NCBI GenBank assembly: GCA_905198745.1
Contig: CAJKDU010000007.1
Coordinates: 1-64,000, forward strand
Direction of reading: 5' to 3'
Source of the DNA: an uncultured Prevotella sp.
GTDB taxonomy: Bacteria > Bacteroidota > Bacteroidia > Bacteroidales > Bacteroidaceae
Length of the DNA: 64,000 nt
Shown: piece after piece, positions 35,574 to 44,021 of the stretch
How positions within the stretch are numbered: the stretch's first letter is position 1
How the letters are laid out: each line of letters begins with the position of its first letter
Notes under the pieces: generated by a model
Seen by the model: only the letters and a program-made list of their open reading frames with translations
Told to the model about the DNA's origin: nothing
Database searches by the model: none
Program-made: the position numbers and the translations under genes

Positions 35574-35689
35574 CTCTTTTTCTTTCTATTGCAAAGGGGT
35601 TTAAGGTCAATAATATTTGGTTGTTGTTCAATTCCCTTAATCAAAAGATATAAAATATTAAAATGTTTTGCAGATAAGTTGCAAAGCGG

Positions 35690-35697
35690 TAAATTTG
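35690..35697 (+). promoter_or_regulatory. -7 box for the AraC-type gene
   Basis: TAAATTTG lies 22 bases before the start of the AraC-type regulator. Confidence 0.65.
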
Positions 35698-35719
35698 TTG
35701 CTCAATTAAAACTGATAAT

Positions 35720-36595
35720 ATGGGAAATCTAACACAACTGCCCGTCACCTGCAAGGAAGTGACTATGGACAGCTCGGATCAGGAAACTGTCAGGAAAACA
35801 TTGCCCCGCCATGATTGGGGCACGATGTCCATCTATCTGTGTGACGCAGGGCAGATGAGAGTGAATGTAAACGACCAAGAGATTGTTATCGGGAAGGGCG
35901 ACATGTTGTTCGTCAACGCATTCATGTATTTGCACATAGTTGATATAAGCAGTGACTTTCATGGCCACGTCATGACCGCCAAGTCATCGCTCATGTTCCC
36001 CATCGTGAAGGAAATTCTCGATGTAAATACGCAATTGTTTTATCGTGAGCACCCGTTGGTGCATCTCGAAGCCTACCGTTTCGGCGAGATGGCGAGCATT
36101 GCCTCTCACCTCGAACGTCGCATAGCCTATGAGCAGTCGTCAAACCTCACGGGGCCCAAAGCGCTTGTGGCGCACGAATTCGTGATGCTAATGTTTCGCG
36201 GGCTTGTGCTCAAGATGCTCGACGTGTGTCTGGAAAAGGCGGCTCCCACCAAGAGCTACAACGACCGCACGGACGCATTCGTCTATCAGTTCCTCGTGGA
36301 GGTGTTCAACAACTACCGCGAGCACCGCGAGGTGATGTTTTATGCCGAGCAGATGTGTGTTTCGCCAAGCTACCTTTCTACGGTGGTGAAGCAGAAAACC
36401 GGCAAGCCGGCATTGCAGTGGATCATCGACCTCGTGATCAACGAGGCCAAGCAGGAACTGAAATACTCCAGCCGGTCTATCAAGGAGATTTCCGTGAACC
36501 TGAGTTTCAGCACCCAGTCGTTCTTCGGCAAATACTTTAAGAAGTACACGGGCATATCGCCAAAGGTCTATCGTGAACAGTGCAAGGCTGTTTGA
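35720..36595 (+). CDS. AraC family transcriptional regulator
   Basis: This 291-aa regulator has an N-terminal cupin-like sensor half (about 30-110, with CDAGQMRVNVNDQEIVIGKG and MLFVNAFMYLHIVD) and a C-terminal AraC DNA-binding half (about 190-288). Two helix-turn-helix motifs are visible: YAEQMCVSPSYLSTVVKQKT, and IKEISVNLSFSTQSFFGKYF followed by KKYTGISPKVYREQC. No transporter or catabolic operon is next to it, so the regulated genes and the inducer are unknown. It is divergent from the RluA-type gene and is followed by a strong terminator. Confidence 0.92.
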   Translation: MGNLTQLPVTCKEVTMDSSDQETVRKTLPRHDWGTMSIYLCDAGQMRVNVNDQEIVIGKGDMLFVNAFMYLHIVDISSDFHGHVMTAKSSLMFPIVKEILDVNTQLFYREHPLVHLEAYRFGEMASIASHLERRIAYEQSSNLTGPKALVAHEFVMLMFRGLVLKMLDVCLEKAAPTKSYNDRTDAFVYQFLVEVFNNYREHREVMFYAEQMCVSPSYLSTVVKQKTGKPALQWIIDLVINEAKQELKYSSRSIKEISVNLSFSTQSFFGKYFKKYTGISPKVYREQCKAV

Positions 36596-36623
36596 GGATG
36601 AGGCTTTGTGGCAACAGTATATA

Positions 36624-36659
36624 GGGGAAGTGGCTCTTCGGAGGCTACTTCCCCTTTTT
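36624..36659 (+). terminator. Terminator after the AraC-type gene
   Basis: GGGGAAGT and ACTTCCCC form a stem with an inner CTCTTCGGAG cap, followed by five T residues. Confidence 0.88.
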
Positions 36660-36844
36660 CTTGCATGGGTGGCATGGTTGCATGAAAGTGGGGTGGCGTG
36701 CCCGGTTGGGGCAAGAAATCTTGAGGTGAAAACTGCGGAGGGAAGTGTCGGAATGGTCAAACGACACGGCCGGCATGGATTCAATACCGATGGACAGGAG
36801 GGTGAAAGGGAAACTTGGACGAGTCGTCCACGCAGTGGAATAAG

Positions 36845-37165
36845 TGTAACTCGGCAGTCAACGGGGCGTTAACCAGCCACTAACGGAACGTTGGAGGCTT
36901 ACTTTCATTGGGCTCCACTGCTTGGGCATTCATTGCCACGGCCGTGGGCAACGAGTGCCCAAACTGCGTGAATGATTTGGGGCATTCCACTTGAACTTGG
37001 CAAACGAAGCGTCAGTGATAGATGTGATGGATGTTAACCTATCTATCACGCATCTATCACTCTATCTAACTTCTTTATATTTAGCTTGATAATGTCAGAA
37101 TTCGAGAAAAGTGATGGATGGTGGCGAAAAAACGAAAAACTTTTCCTGCGCGCGTGCGCGCGTGA
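36845..37165 (-). repeat. Full-length modular intergenic element, reverse orientation
   Basis: Read on the minus strand the modules come in the same order as at 51611 and 59672. The alternating CG block is at 37146-37164. AAAAGTTTTTCG with a T-run and the CATCACTTTTCT segment lie at about 37105-37140. GTGATAGATG-type units occupy 37016-37066. The palindrome GGGCATTCATTGCC...GTGCCC is at 36924-36960, with core ATTGCCACGGCCGTGGGCAA at 36932-36951. The unit GTTAAC-CAGCC-ACTAAC is at 36868-36884. Confidence 0.85.
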
Positions 37166-37265
37166 AGTTCGGTCGTCACACAAGGTTCTGAAGGATAAAG
37201 AATGGCAAATGCGGGGCTTCCCCTTCGTGTGCTCGACAAGAAGAATCTGCCGAGTAAATATGAAA

Positions 37266-37302
37266 GCAGAGATAAATGCCTTTGATTGGCATTTATCTCT
37301 GC
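37266..37302 (-). terminator. Terminator after dxs
   Basis: GCAGAGATAAATGCC (37266-37280) and GGCATTTATCTCTGC (37288-37302) form a perfect 15-bp stem around TTTGATT, just beyond the dxs stop; TTTCATATTTAC follows on the minus strand. Confidence 0.85.
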
Positions 37303-37326
37303 TTGGTTCAGTTCTATTGCTTGGCT

Positions 37327-39075
37327 TTAGCCAATGATGTCGAGCATTTGCGGTATGGTGAGGTTATTGTCCTTGAGCATTTGCTGATAGTCGTAGCGGT
37401 CGTAGAGTCCCTTCTTCACTCCGAAGCAGTGAACCTTCATGTCGCTGGGACCATAGAAGCGGGCAATCTTCTCGCCGAAGCCGCCCTCCAGGGCACCGTC
37501 TTCCAAGGTTACCACGGTGTGGTGGTCTTTCTTCAGGTCTTCCAGCATCTCCTTGTCAAGTCCGGTGATGAAGCGCGGGTTGATGAGCGTGGCGTTGACG
37601 CCTCGTTTTTCCTTGAGCGCCTCTGCCAGTTGCTCGCCCAGGGCATGGAAGGCGCCGAGTGCCACGATGGCTATGTCACTCCCTTGGCGGGCCTTCTCGA
37701 AACGGTCCAGCCGGCTGTAGTCCTCGTCGAAACGACGGTTGCTGTGGGTCACTGCACCGCCGGGCACACGGATGGCTACGGGGTGTGAGGTTTGGCTGAT
37801 GCCCCATTTCATCATGGCGCGGTACTCCTCCCAGCAGGTAGGCGCAAGATAGACGAGATTGGGAATGTTGCTCAGCATGGGAATGTCGTAGAACCCGATG
37901 TGCGTGATGTCGTTCATGCCGAACACCGAACCCATGAACACATTGATGAGGGCAGGGTTGCCGTTGATGCAAAGGTCTTGGGCAATCTGGTCGTAGGTGC
38001 GCTGTATGAAAGTGCTGTAGACGTTGTAGACCGGACGTATGCCACCCTTGGCCATGCCAGAAATCATGGCTACGGCTTGCTCCTCGGCAATGCCCACATC
38101 GACAAATTGTTTGCCCGCCTCTTCACGTCGGCTGCGGAAGAAGCCTGCCACGGTAGGCGTGCCCGAGGTCACCGCCACGAGGTGCGGGTCGTGCTTCATC
38201 TCCTCGAGGAGGAAAGCACCTGTCAGTTCGCCATAGTTTTCTGCATTTGAAGAGTCTTTCAGCTTGCCCGTGGCAATGTCGAACGGCATGCTCCAGTGCC
38301 AGCGCTCCTTGTCGGTCTCGGCTGGCGTGTAGCCCTTGCCCTTGAGAGTGTGTATATGCACCACAACAGGACGCTGGGTGTCTTTCACGCTTTCGAACGT
38401 TTGGATGAGCGTTTCCACATTGTTGCCGTCTTCCACATACACGTAGTCCAGGCCCATGGCCCGGAACAGGTTGCATTCAGCCTGACCGTTGGTCTGGCGC
38501 AAGAGAGCGAGGTTCTTGTAGAGGCCGCCGTGGTTTTCGGCTATAGACATTTCGTTGTCGTTCACGATGATGATGATGCCTGTGCCCAGTTCACCAGCCT
38601 CGTCAAGTCCCTCGAGGGCTTCGCCGCCACTGAGCGAGCCGTCGCCGATGAGCACCACGATGCGCTCGTCGGTGCCCTTGATGTCGCGTGCCTTCTGCAA
38701 ACCTGTGGCAAGCGAGATGGAAGTCGACGTGTGGCCCAGTTCAAAGGTGTCGTATTCGGGCGATTCGGCAGGACTGCTGTAGCCAGAGATTTCCTGGAAA
38801 CGGTTGTTGTCATAATAACCGAAACCACGTCCGGTGAGCATCTTGTGTGGATAACTCTGGTGCGACACGTCGAACACGAACTTGTCCTTAGGTGCGTTGA
38901 ACACGTAGTGCATGGCGATGGTGGCCTCCACGATGCCGAGGTTCGGGCCCACGTGGCCGCCTATGTTGCTGTCGCGGTTGAGCACGCCTTGGCGTATCTC
39001 GCCGGCGAGTTGGTAAAGTTGCTCCATGGAGAGCGCCTTCACGTCTTTGGGAGAATGAATGTTTTCCAAATACAT
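37327..39075 (-). CDS. dxs: 1-deoxy-D-xylulose-5-phosphate synthase, short form
   Basis: Dxs joins pyruvate and glyceraldehyde-3-phosphate with thiamine diphosphate to start the MEP isoprenoid pathway. The TPP-binding motif is visible as GDGSLSGGEALEGLDEAG near residue 145, followed by NDNEMSIAENHGGLYKNLAL. The early motif HVGPNLGIVEATIAMHYVF lies near 41. The transketolase central part has NVYSTFIQRTYDQIAQDLC near 352 and the histidine-bearing ITHIGFYDIPML. At 582 aa it is shorter than the usual 620-640 aa. Motif details (HVGPNLG, NHGGLYKN) differ from the enterobacterial enzyme, so it may be a paralogue beside a standard Dxs elsewhere. A TAATTTTG box lies 29 bases ahead of the start. Confidence 0.87.
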   Translation of the reverse strand: MYLENIHSPKDVKALSMEQLYQLAGEIRQGVLNRDSNIGGHVGPNLGIVEATIAMHYVFNAPKDKFVFDVSHQSYPHKMLTGRGFGYYDNNRFQEISGYSSPAESPEYDTFELGHTSTSISLATGLQKARDIKGTDERIVVLIGDGSLSGGEALEGLDEAGELGTGIIIIVNDNEMSIAENHGGLYKNLALLRQTNGQAECNLFRAMGLDYVYVEDGNNVETLIQTFESVKDTQRPVVVHIHTLKGKGYTPAETDKERWHWSMPFDIATGKLKDSSNAENYGELTGAFLLEEMKHDPHLVAVTSGTPTVAGFFRSRREEAGKQFVDVGIAEEQAVAMISGMAKGGIRPVYNVYSTFIQRTYDQIAQDLCINGNPALINVFMGSVFGMNDITHIGFYDIPMLSNIPNLVYLAPTCWEEYRAMMKWGISQTSHPVAIRVPGGAVTHSNRRFDEDYSRLDRFEKARQGSDIAIVALGAFHALGEQLAEALKEKRGVNATLINPRFITGLDKEMLEDLKKDHHTVVTLEDGALEGGFGEKIARFYGPSDMKVHCFGVKKGLYDRYDYQQMLKDNNLTIPQMLDIIG

Positions 39076-39104
39076 GTCTTTATTTCTTATATCGTTTCAC
39101 GTTG

Positions 39105-39112
39105 CAAAATTA
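39105..39112 (-). promoter_or_regulatory. -7 box for dxs
   Basis: CAAAATTA reads TAATTTTG on the minus strand, 29 bases from the dxs start. Confidence 0.6.
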
Positions 39113-39293
39113 CATAATCTTACGGATATAAAAGGTAAACAAATTACAGAATCAGTGAAACAAACTACCGAAAGCACCGGATACGCAACGTGTGGGTGAA
39201 CCGTTAAAATCAATTAAAACCGAGAAGGGGATGCAAGGAACTGTGTCGGGGTGCGTTTCATCATCAGTAGAAAACAATAAAACGACAATAGAT

Positions 39294-40556
39294 ATGAACA
39301 AGATGATGAAAGGCGCAGCCCTGGTGGGCATGGCGTCGCTGATGATGGCTTGCAGCTCGACCAAGAAAGCCAACGACAACATGGTGGTGGCAAAGCCGGC
39401 TCCAGGCATGGAGATGGATCCGTTCTTTGCCCAGCCTGCCGACGACGATATGGTGGCCAAGAACAATACTTTTGCCTGGAACTTCTTCACCCAGGTGTCG
39501 GGCATGGACAGCAAGGTGGTGTCGCCGCTGAGCGTGACCTATCTGATGGGTATGCTCGCCAACGGCGCCAATGGTGCTACTCAGGCTGAAATACTGAACA
39601 CACTCGGATGGAAGGGTGCCACGGTGGCGGAAATCAACGCTTTCTGCAAGGCTCTCATGCTCAATGCAGCCAAGGCAGATCCTTCCACTATTATCAACAT
39701 AGCCAACTTCATTGCCTACAACAAAACGGCAGAACCCATGAAGCTGGAGTTTGTCAAGGCTGTGACCGACAACTATTCGGCAGGCATTGACAGACTTGAC
39801 TTCACCAGTTCCAAGGCATTGGCCACCATTAACGGCTGGTGCAAGAAGCAGACCGACGGCATGATTCCGAAGATTATAGACCAGGTGGAACCCAGTGCGG
39901 TGTCCTATCTGCTCAACGCTATCTATTTCAACGGAGCCTGGACCGATAAGTTTAATAAGGAACGCACGCGTGAGGAGAACTTCCGGGGTTACACACGCAA
40001 CATCCAGAAGGTGCAAATGATGCACCGCAAGGCCGACTATTACTATGGCTTCAACGATGTGTGCGCGGCTCTCAACTTGCCCTACGGCAATGGTTCATAC
40101 CGCATGACCATCCTTCTGCCCAATGAGAACAAGTCTGTACAGGACGTGCTGAAGGAGATGAATCCTCAGCGTCTTCATGCCCTGACACAGCAGATGGAGG
40201 AATACAGGGTGGATGTGAAACTGCCCCGCTTCACGGTGGAGACCTCGCAAGACCTCAACGACATCGTGGCAAAACTGGGTGCCCCGACCATGTTCGTAGA
40301 CGGCAAGGCCGACTTCAGCAATATGGCTGACGGCAGTTTCTTCGTGTCGAAGATGCTCCAGAAGGCCAAGATAGAAGTGGGCGAAGAGGGCACCAAGGCG
40401 GCTGCCGTGACTGCTGCCGTAGTGATGCGTGCCTCTGCCATGCAGGAAGAGCCCCGTACGGCCGACTTCCATTGCGACCGTCCGTTCGTGTATCTCATCA
40501 CCGAGAGCCAGAGTGGTGCCATCCTCTTCATGGGGCAATTCACGGGTAACGAATAA
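39294..40556 (+). CDS. Serpin family lipoprotein (protease inhibitor)
   Basis: Serpins trap serine or cysteine proteases by a suicide mechanism. This 420-aa protein starts at 39294 with a lipoprotein signal (MNKMMKGAALVGMASLMMAC, lipid Cys20); longer in-frame starts lack a signal. The serpin fold is clear: SPLSVTYLMGMLANGANGAT near residue 75, VSYLLNAIYFNGAWTDKFNK near 202, ALNLPYGNGSYRMTILLP near 260. The reactive-centre hinge EEGTKAAAVTAAVVM is near 363, followed by CDRPFVYLITESQSGAILFMG. The hinge has small residues as in inhibitory serpins. Counting from the hinge puts P1 near the RAS of VVMRASAM. A comparable bacteroidete serpin is miropin of Tannerella. The target protease is unknown; a host or neighbour enzyme is plausible. 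Confidence 0.92.
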   Translation: MNKMMKGAALVGMASLMMACSSTKKANDNMVVAKPAPGMEMDPFFAQPADDDMVAKNNTFAWNFFTQVSGMDSKVVSPLSVTYLMGMLANGANGATQAEILNTLGWKGATVAEINAFCKALMLNAAKADPSTIINIANFIAYNKTAEPMKLEFVKAVTDNYSAGIDRLDFTSSKALATINGWCKKQTDGMIPKIIDQVEPSAVSYLLNAIYFNGAWTDKFNKERTREENFRGYTRNIQKVQMMHRKADYYYGFNDVCAALNLPYGNGSYRMTILLPNENKSVQDVLKEMNPQRLHALTQQMEEYRVDVKLPRFTVETSQDLNDIVAKLGAPTMFVDGKADFSNMADGSFFVSKMLQKAKIEVGEEGTKAAAVTAAVVMRASAMQEEPRTADFHCDRPFVYLITESQSGAILFMGQFTGNE

Positions 40557-40580
40557 TAGATTGTAGTTTTGGTGATAACG

Positions 40581-40622
40581 AAAAAGGAGCTGCGACTCGA
40601 TTGCTTGAGTTGCAGCTCCTTT
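40581..40622. terminator. Bidirectional terminator between serpin and rsmD
   Basis: GGAGCTGCGACTC (40586-40598) pairs with GAGTTGCAGCTCC (40607-40619) with one G-T pair and an 8-base loop, flanked by A-run and T-run. It suits both convergent genes. Confidence 0.88.
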
Positions 40623-40641
40623 CTGTATCTGTGGGATGCGC

Positions 40642-41172
40642 TTACTTGAATATGCTGAAGTTCACGCTGCCGTAGGAACGATGCTCCACAAAGTGTGGAT
40701 GGTCGGCAAACTGGTGGTCCTTGCCGTGCTCGAAGACGAAGTAGCCTCCCTCGGCAAGCAGGCCTTTCTCGAAGATGATGTCGGGAATGGTGGGCAACTC
40801 CTTGAGCGCATAGGGTGGGTCGGCAAAGATGAAGTCGAACTTCTGTCGGCAGCTTTTCAGGAATCTGAACACGTCGCCCCGGATAAGTATGTCGTTGTCC
40901 ACGCCCAGTTTCTTCACACATTCGCGGATGAACGCGGCATGGTCGCGGTCGGCTTCCACGCTGACCACTTCCCGGCATCCGCGCGAGAGCAGTTCGAGCG
41001 ATATGCTGCCCGTGCCGGCAAACAGGTCGAGGGCAATCGTGTCGTCAAAGTCGAGGTAGCCGTTCATCACGTTGAAGATGTTCTCCTTGGCGAAGTCTGT
41101 GGTGGGCCGCGCCTTGAATGAGCGTGGCACGTCGAAGTGGCGGCCCTTATATAGTCCTGTGATAATTCTCAT
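40642..41172 (-). CDS. rsmD: 16S rRNA (guanine966-N2)-methyltransferase
   Basis: RsmD methylates G966 of 16S rRNA using SAM. The 176-aa product begins MRIITGLYKGRHFDVPRSFK and RPTTDFAKENIFNVM, both typical of the family. The SAM motif ALDLFAGTGSISLELLSRG is near residue 48, and the catalytic DPPY motif lies in FIFADPPYALKELP near 115. It is the last of three tightly spaced minus-strand genes, with DUF3822 and a small membrane-anchored protein upstream. Confidence 0.95.
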   Translation of the reverse strand: MRIITGLYKGRHFDVPRSFKARPTTDFAKENIFNVMNGYLDFDDTIALDLFAGTGSISLELLSRGCREVVSVEADRDHAAFIRECVKKLGVDNDILIRGDVFRFLKSCRQKFDFIFADPPYALKELPTIPDIIFEKGLLAEGGYFVFEHGKDHQFADHPHFVEHRSYGSVNFSIFK

Positions 41173-41191
41173 GTTCTGTTGGTTTTGCGGG

Positions 41192-42016
41192 TTATGACTT
41201 GCTCACGAAGGTGGTGAGCAAATCGAAGGGAAGTTCCTTGATTTGGGTGATGGGGGCACGATTGAACTCTGCCGATGGGTTGACGATGAACACCTTCTGC
41301 ACGTATTTCTTCAGACTTCCGGTGAGCCACTCGCTTTGAGGCGTGTTGCCCGCCAGGTGCAATTCGTCGCGTTCGGCGTCCAGACCCAGCTGTTTCCACA
41401 CGTAGAGCAGGAAATAGACAGCATCGCGGGCACTCTCGGTGTCGTAGGTATTGGCAAACTTGAAGCGGTTTTTCTGAAAGCAGACAATGTCCAGCTTGCG
41501 GTCGTGGAAGTAGCCGAAGAGTTTCTTCCAGGGTCCGGTGAAACTCCGTCGGTAGAGAAAATTCCATGCTGGAAGCGAGACGGGTGTGATGCGCAGGTCG
41601 GCAAAGTGGTCGTCGAGCACAAGCTTGAGGTCGCGGTTCACTCCGAACGAAGCCACTACATCTTGCTCTGCCATAGGTTTGTTGAGCACCAGTTCGCCTT
41701 CATGTCCCTTGAAAGTGTATTGGTAGAGCGCTTCGCTTAGCGTCTCGTTGAATTCCTCCGAGGGATGTAGCAGCACGGGCGAGTCTATGAGCAGCCTGGC
41801 CCGTTGGTACCCTTCGGTGAGCAGGGTGCTCTCGCCGAAAGCCTCGCGGAGATTGGCGGCCATGGACACGCCACTTTTCACGGCGTAAGGCTCATAAACT
41901 ATTTGTGCCTCCGCCTGTGGATCGGCCACGGAGAAAGACATGGAGGAACGGCTCACCCGGATGACGAGCCTATTCTTGAGTCGGGGGAGAGTATGGTTAT
42001 TCCCAGTTTCCTGCAT
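41192..42016 (-). CDS. DUF3822 family protein
   Basis: This 274-aa protein resembles the Bacteroidota DUF3822 family, which is typically found next to rsmD, as here (19 bases away). It has no signal peptide. A LVIRVSRSSMSFSVADP stretch lies near the N-terminus and DTESARDAVYFLLYVWKQLG near residue 195. The family has an actin/ASKHA-like look in its duplicated halves, but I cannot confirm that by eye. Its start overlaps the upstream gene's stop by 20 bases, which argues for coupled translation. Function is unknown. Confidence 0.75.
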   Translation of the reverse strand: MQETGNNHTLPRLKNRLVIRVSRSSMSFSVADPQAEAQIVYEPYAVKSGVSMAANLREAFGESTLLTEGYQRARLLIDSPVLLHPSEEFNETLSEALYQYTFKGHEGELVLNKPMAEQDVVASFGVNRDLKLVLDDHFADLRITPVSLPAWNFLYRRSFTGPWKKLFGYFHDRKLDIVCFQKNRFKFANTYDTESARDAVYFLLYVWKQLGLDAERDELHLAGNTPQSEWLTGSLKKYVQKVFIVNPSAEFNRAPITQIKELPFDLLTTFVSKS

Positions 42017-42467
42017 TGTTGTTTGGTGTTAAGATGTCTCCTATTTTGAGTCCCGGATAACGTCCGGAGTTGTTGGCTTCCTCAATGAGGCCTGCCGTCT
42101 GGTCGGCGTCAAGGTCGGATAGGTAGTCGGCATAGTTGGCCCCGCACTCCATGACGGGCATCTGGCGGCCAGACTTGCCTATCTTTACGTCGGCAGAGAG
42201 TTCAAAGCGCTTGCCTTCCGAGTAGGGGATGAATTGGAGCGAGTCGGCAAGAAAGCCCCCCTGAACAAGCGACTGCCAGTTGGCGGTGTAGACACCGTGT
42301 CGTTTCCTGTAGCCCTCTTCGGCACGCCTTATCTTCAAGAGCCTTTCCTTGACGGCTCTTTCCCGCAGCGCCTGCTGCTTGCCGAAGCGGATGGGACTGT
42401 AGATGCTCAGCGAAATGAGCACCAAGAGCACCAGCACGCATGCCGTGAGCAGATAATTGTTCTTCAT
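41997..42467 (-). CDS. Membrane-anchored protein of unknown function, pseudopilin-like
   Basis: No named family is recognised. The 156-aa product has a single N-terminal hydrophobic segment (LLTACVLVLLVLISLSIYSP, about 5-24). An amphipathic helix follows (QQALRERAVKERLLKIRRAE), and then a small globular region with GYRKRHGVYTANWQSLVQGG. A hydrophobic helix running into a charged helix and a YxxxHGxYTxNWxxL segment recalls type II pseudopilins, but there is no prepilin peptidase site. It leads the operon with DUF3822 and rsmD, and its promoter box abuts that of the divergent helicase gene. Confidence 0.65.
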   Translation of the reverse strand: MKNNYLLTACVLVLLVLISLSIYSPIRFGKQQALRERAVKERLLKIRRAEEGYRKRHGVYTANWQSLVQGGFLADSLQFIPYSEGKRFELSADVKIGKSGRQMPVMECGANYADYLSDLDADQTAGLIEEANNSGRYPGLKIGDILTPNNNAGNWE

Positions 42468-42494
42468 TTAGTTCGCTATTCCACTAATTTGGTG

Positions 42495-42510
42495 TAACTT
42501 TGCAAAGTTA
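42495..42510. promoter_or_regulatory. Back-to-back -7 boxes of divergent promoters
   Basis: TAACTTTG (42495-42502) serves the plus-strand helicase and CAAAGTTA (42503-42510) reads TAACTTTG for the minus-strand gene. Together they form the perfect 16-bp palindrome TAACTTTGCAAAGTTA, so polymerase could hold only one promoter at a time. Confidence 0.7.
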
Positions 42511-42549
42511 CGAAAAAGATTCCACACACTGCAAGAAAACGTTGAAAAG

Positions 42550-43977
42550 ATGTTGCAAGACGAGATTGTATACCAGATAGAAACCCACTTTGGTTTTGAA
42601 CCTACAGACGAGCAGGCGCAAGCCTTACGCACTTTTGCCTCGTTTCTCACTTCCCGCCAGACTCATGCTGCCATGATTCTGCGCGGTTCTGCCGGCACGG
42701 GCAAGACATCTGTGGCAGGTGCCGTGGTGCGCACGCTGGTAGCGCTCGGGCAGAAGGTGATGCTCTTGGCGCCTACGGGACGCGCTGCCAAGGTGTTCGG
42801 ACTTCATGCCGGACAGGCTGCCTTTACCATACACCGAAAGATATACCGCCAAAAGACCTTCACGGGGGAGATGACGGGGTTCAACCTCAACGACAACTTG
42901 CATCAGGACACTCTGTTTATTGTAGACGAGGCGTCGATGATTTCCAATTACAGTTCTTCCGATCTTGCCTTTGGCAGTGGATGTCTGCTTGACGACTTGA
43001 TACGCTATGTCTATGCCGGCCGCAACTGCCGGCTCATGCTTATAGGCGACAAAGCGCAGCTTCCTCCAGTGGGCGACGACGAGTCGCCGGCTCTTTGCGA
43101 CGGAGTGTTGGAAGGCTATGGGCTGGAAGTGTGGAGTGCCGACCTCAATGAAGTGCTGCGCCAGTCGGCACAGTCGGGCATACTCTACAATGCCACGGTG
43201 GTGCGTTCCATGATTACCCATGATGACATCACGTGTCTGCCCCGTATCCGGTTCTCGGGCTTTGCTGACATCAGTATGGTGCCGGGCAACGAACTGGTGG
43301 AGCAGATAGCGTCGAGTTATGACCAAGTGGGCGAGGACGAAACGATGGTGATCACACGGAGCAACAAGCGTGCCAATATCTACAACCAAGGCATTCGCAA
43401 CATGATTCTCGACCGCGAGGAGGTGCTTGCCGCGGGCGACATGCTGATGGTGGTGAAGAATAACTACTTCTGGACCAAGGACGACAAACGGTCGCCTATG
43501 GCTTTCATTGCCAACGGCGACCGCTGTGTGGTCTACAGGGTGCGCAACACGAGAGAGCTTTACGGCTTCCACTTTGCCGACGTGTGGTTGCGTTTTCCTG
43601 ACTATGATGATTATGAACTGCAGGTGACACTCTGTCTTGACAGTCTGACGTCGGAGGCTCCTGCCTTGACAAGGGAGCAACAGAACCTTCTGTTCAATGG
43701 CATCCTGGAAGACTATGCAGACGTGCCGCTCAAGAGTGACCGCATGAAACGGGTGCGAGAGGATATCTACTATAACGCACTTCAGGTGAAGTATGCCTAT
43801 GCAGCTACCTGTCATAAGGCACAGGGCGGACAGTGGGCTCACGTGTATGTGGACCAGGGGTATATGACGGATGACATGCTCACGCCTGACTATGTGCATT
43901 GGCTATACACCGCTTTTACACGTGCCACAGAGAAACTGTACTTGGTCAACTGGCCTAAGGAGCAGACTATCGGGTAG
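42550..43977 (+). CDS. RecD-like superfamily 1 DNA helicase
   Basis: This 475-aa ATP-dependent helicase resembles the helicase core of RecD/RecD2. It lacks the RecD2 N-terminal domains. Walker A is ILRGSAGTGKTSVAGAVVRT near residue 43; motif Ia is LLAPTGRAAKVFG; Walker B is TLFIVDEASMISN near 121. Motif III follows in LIGDKAQLPPVGDDESPALC, and the C-terminal UvrD_C_2 motif is AYAATCHKAQGGQWAHVYVD near 418. VHWLYTAFTRATEKLYLVN closes the core. It stands alone between two divergent or convergent neighbours, so a RecBCD-type partnership is not suggested here. Confidence 0.92.
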   Translation: MLQDEIVYQIETHFGFEPTDEQAQALRTFASFLTSRQTHAAMILRGSAGTGKTSVAGAVVRTLVALGQKVMLLAPTGRAAKVFGLHAGQAAFTIHRKIYRQKTFTGEMTGFNLNDNLHQDTLFIVDEASMISNYSSSDLAFGSGCLLDDLIRYVYAGRNCRLMLIGDKAQLPPVGDDESPALCDGVLEGYGLEVWSADLNEVLRQSAQSGILYNATVVRSMITHDDITCLPRIRFSGFADISMVPGNELVEQIASSYDQVGEDETMVITRSNKRANIYNQGIRNMILDREEVLAAGDMLMVVKNNYFWTKDDKRSPMAFIANGDRCVVYRVRNTRELYGFHFADVWLRFPDYDDYELQVTLCLDSLTSEAPALTREQQNLLFNGILEDYADVPLKSDRMKRVREDIYYNALQVKYAYAATCHKAQGGQWAHVYVDQGYMTDDMLTPDYVHWLYTAFTRATEKLYLVNWPKEQTIG

Positions 43978-44021
43978 GGTAGCCGAGAGTGGCTTTCGGT
44001 CTAAGCATGCCGATTCTACCT

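Larger units (their letters stand above)
36596..37326. other. Intergenic stretch with a full repeat element
   Basis: No gene is seen between the AraC gene and the convergent dxs. It holds the AraC terminator, about 180 bases of unremarkable sequence, a full-length repeat element in reverse orientation (36845-37165), and the dxs terminator. Confidence 0.65.

Noticed and set aside
34412..35653. Long plus-strand frame opposite the RluA-type gene
   Set aside because: Its product has no recognisable motif and is antisense to a gene with clear catalytic motifs.
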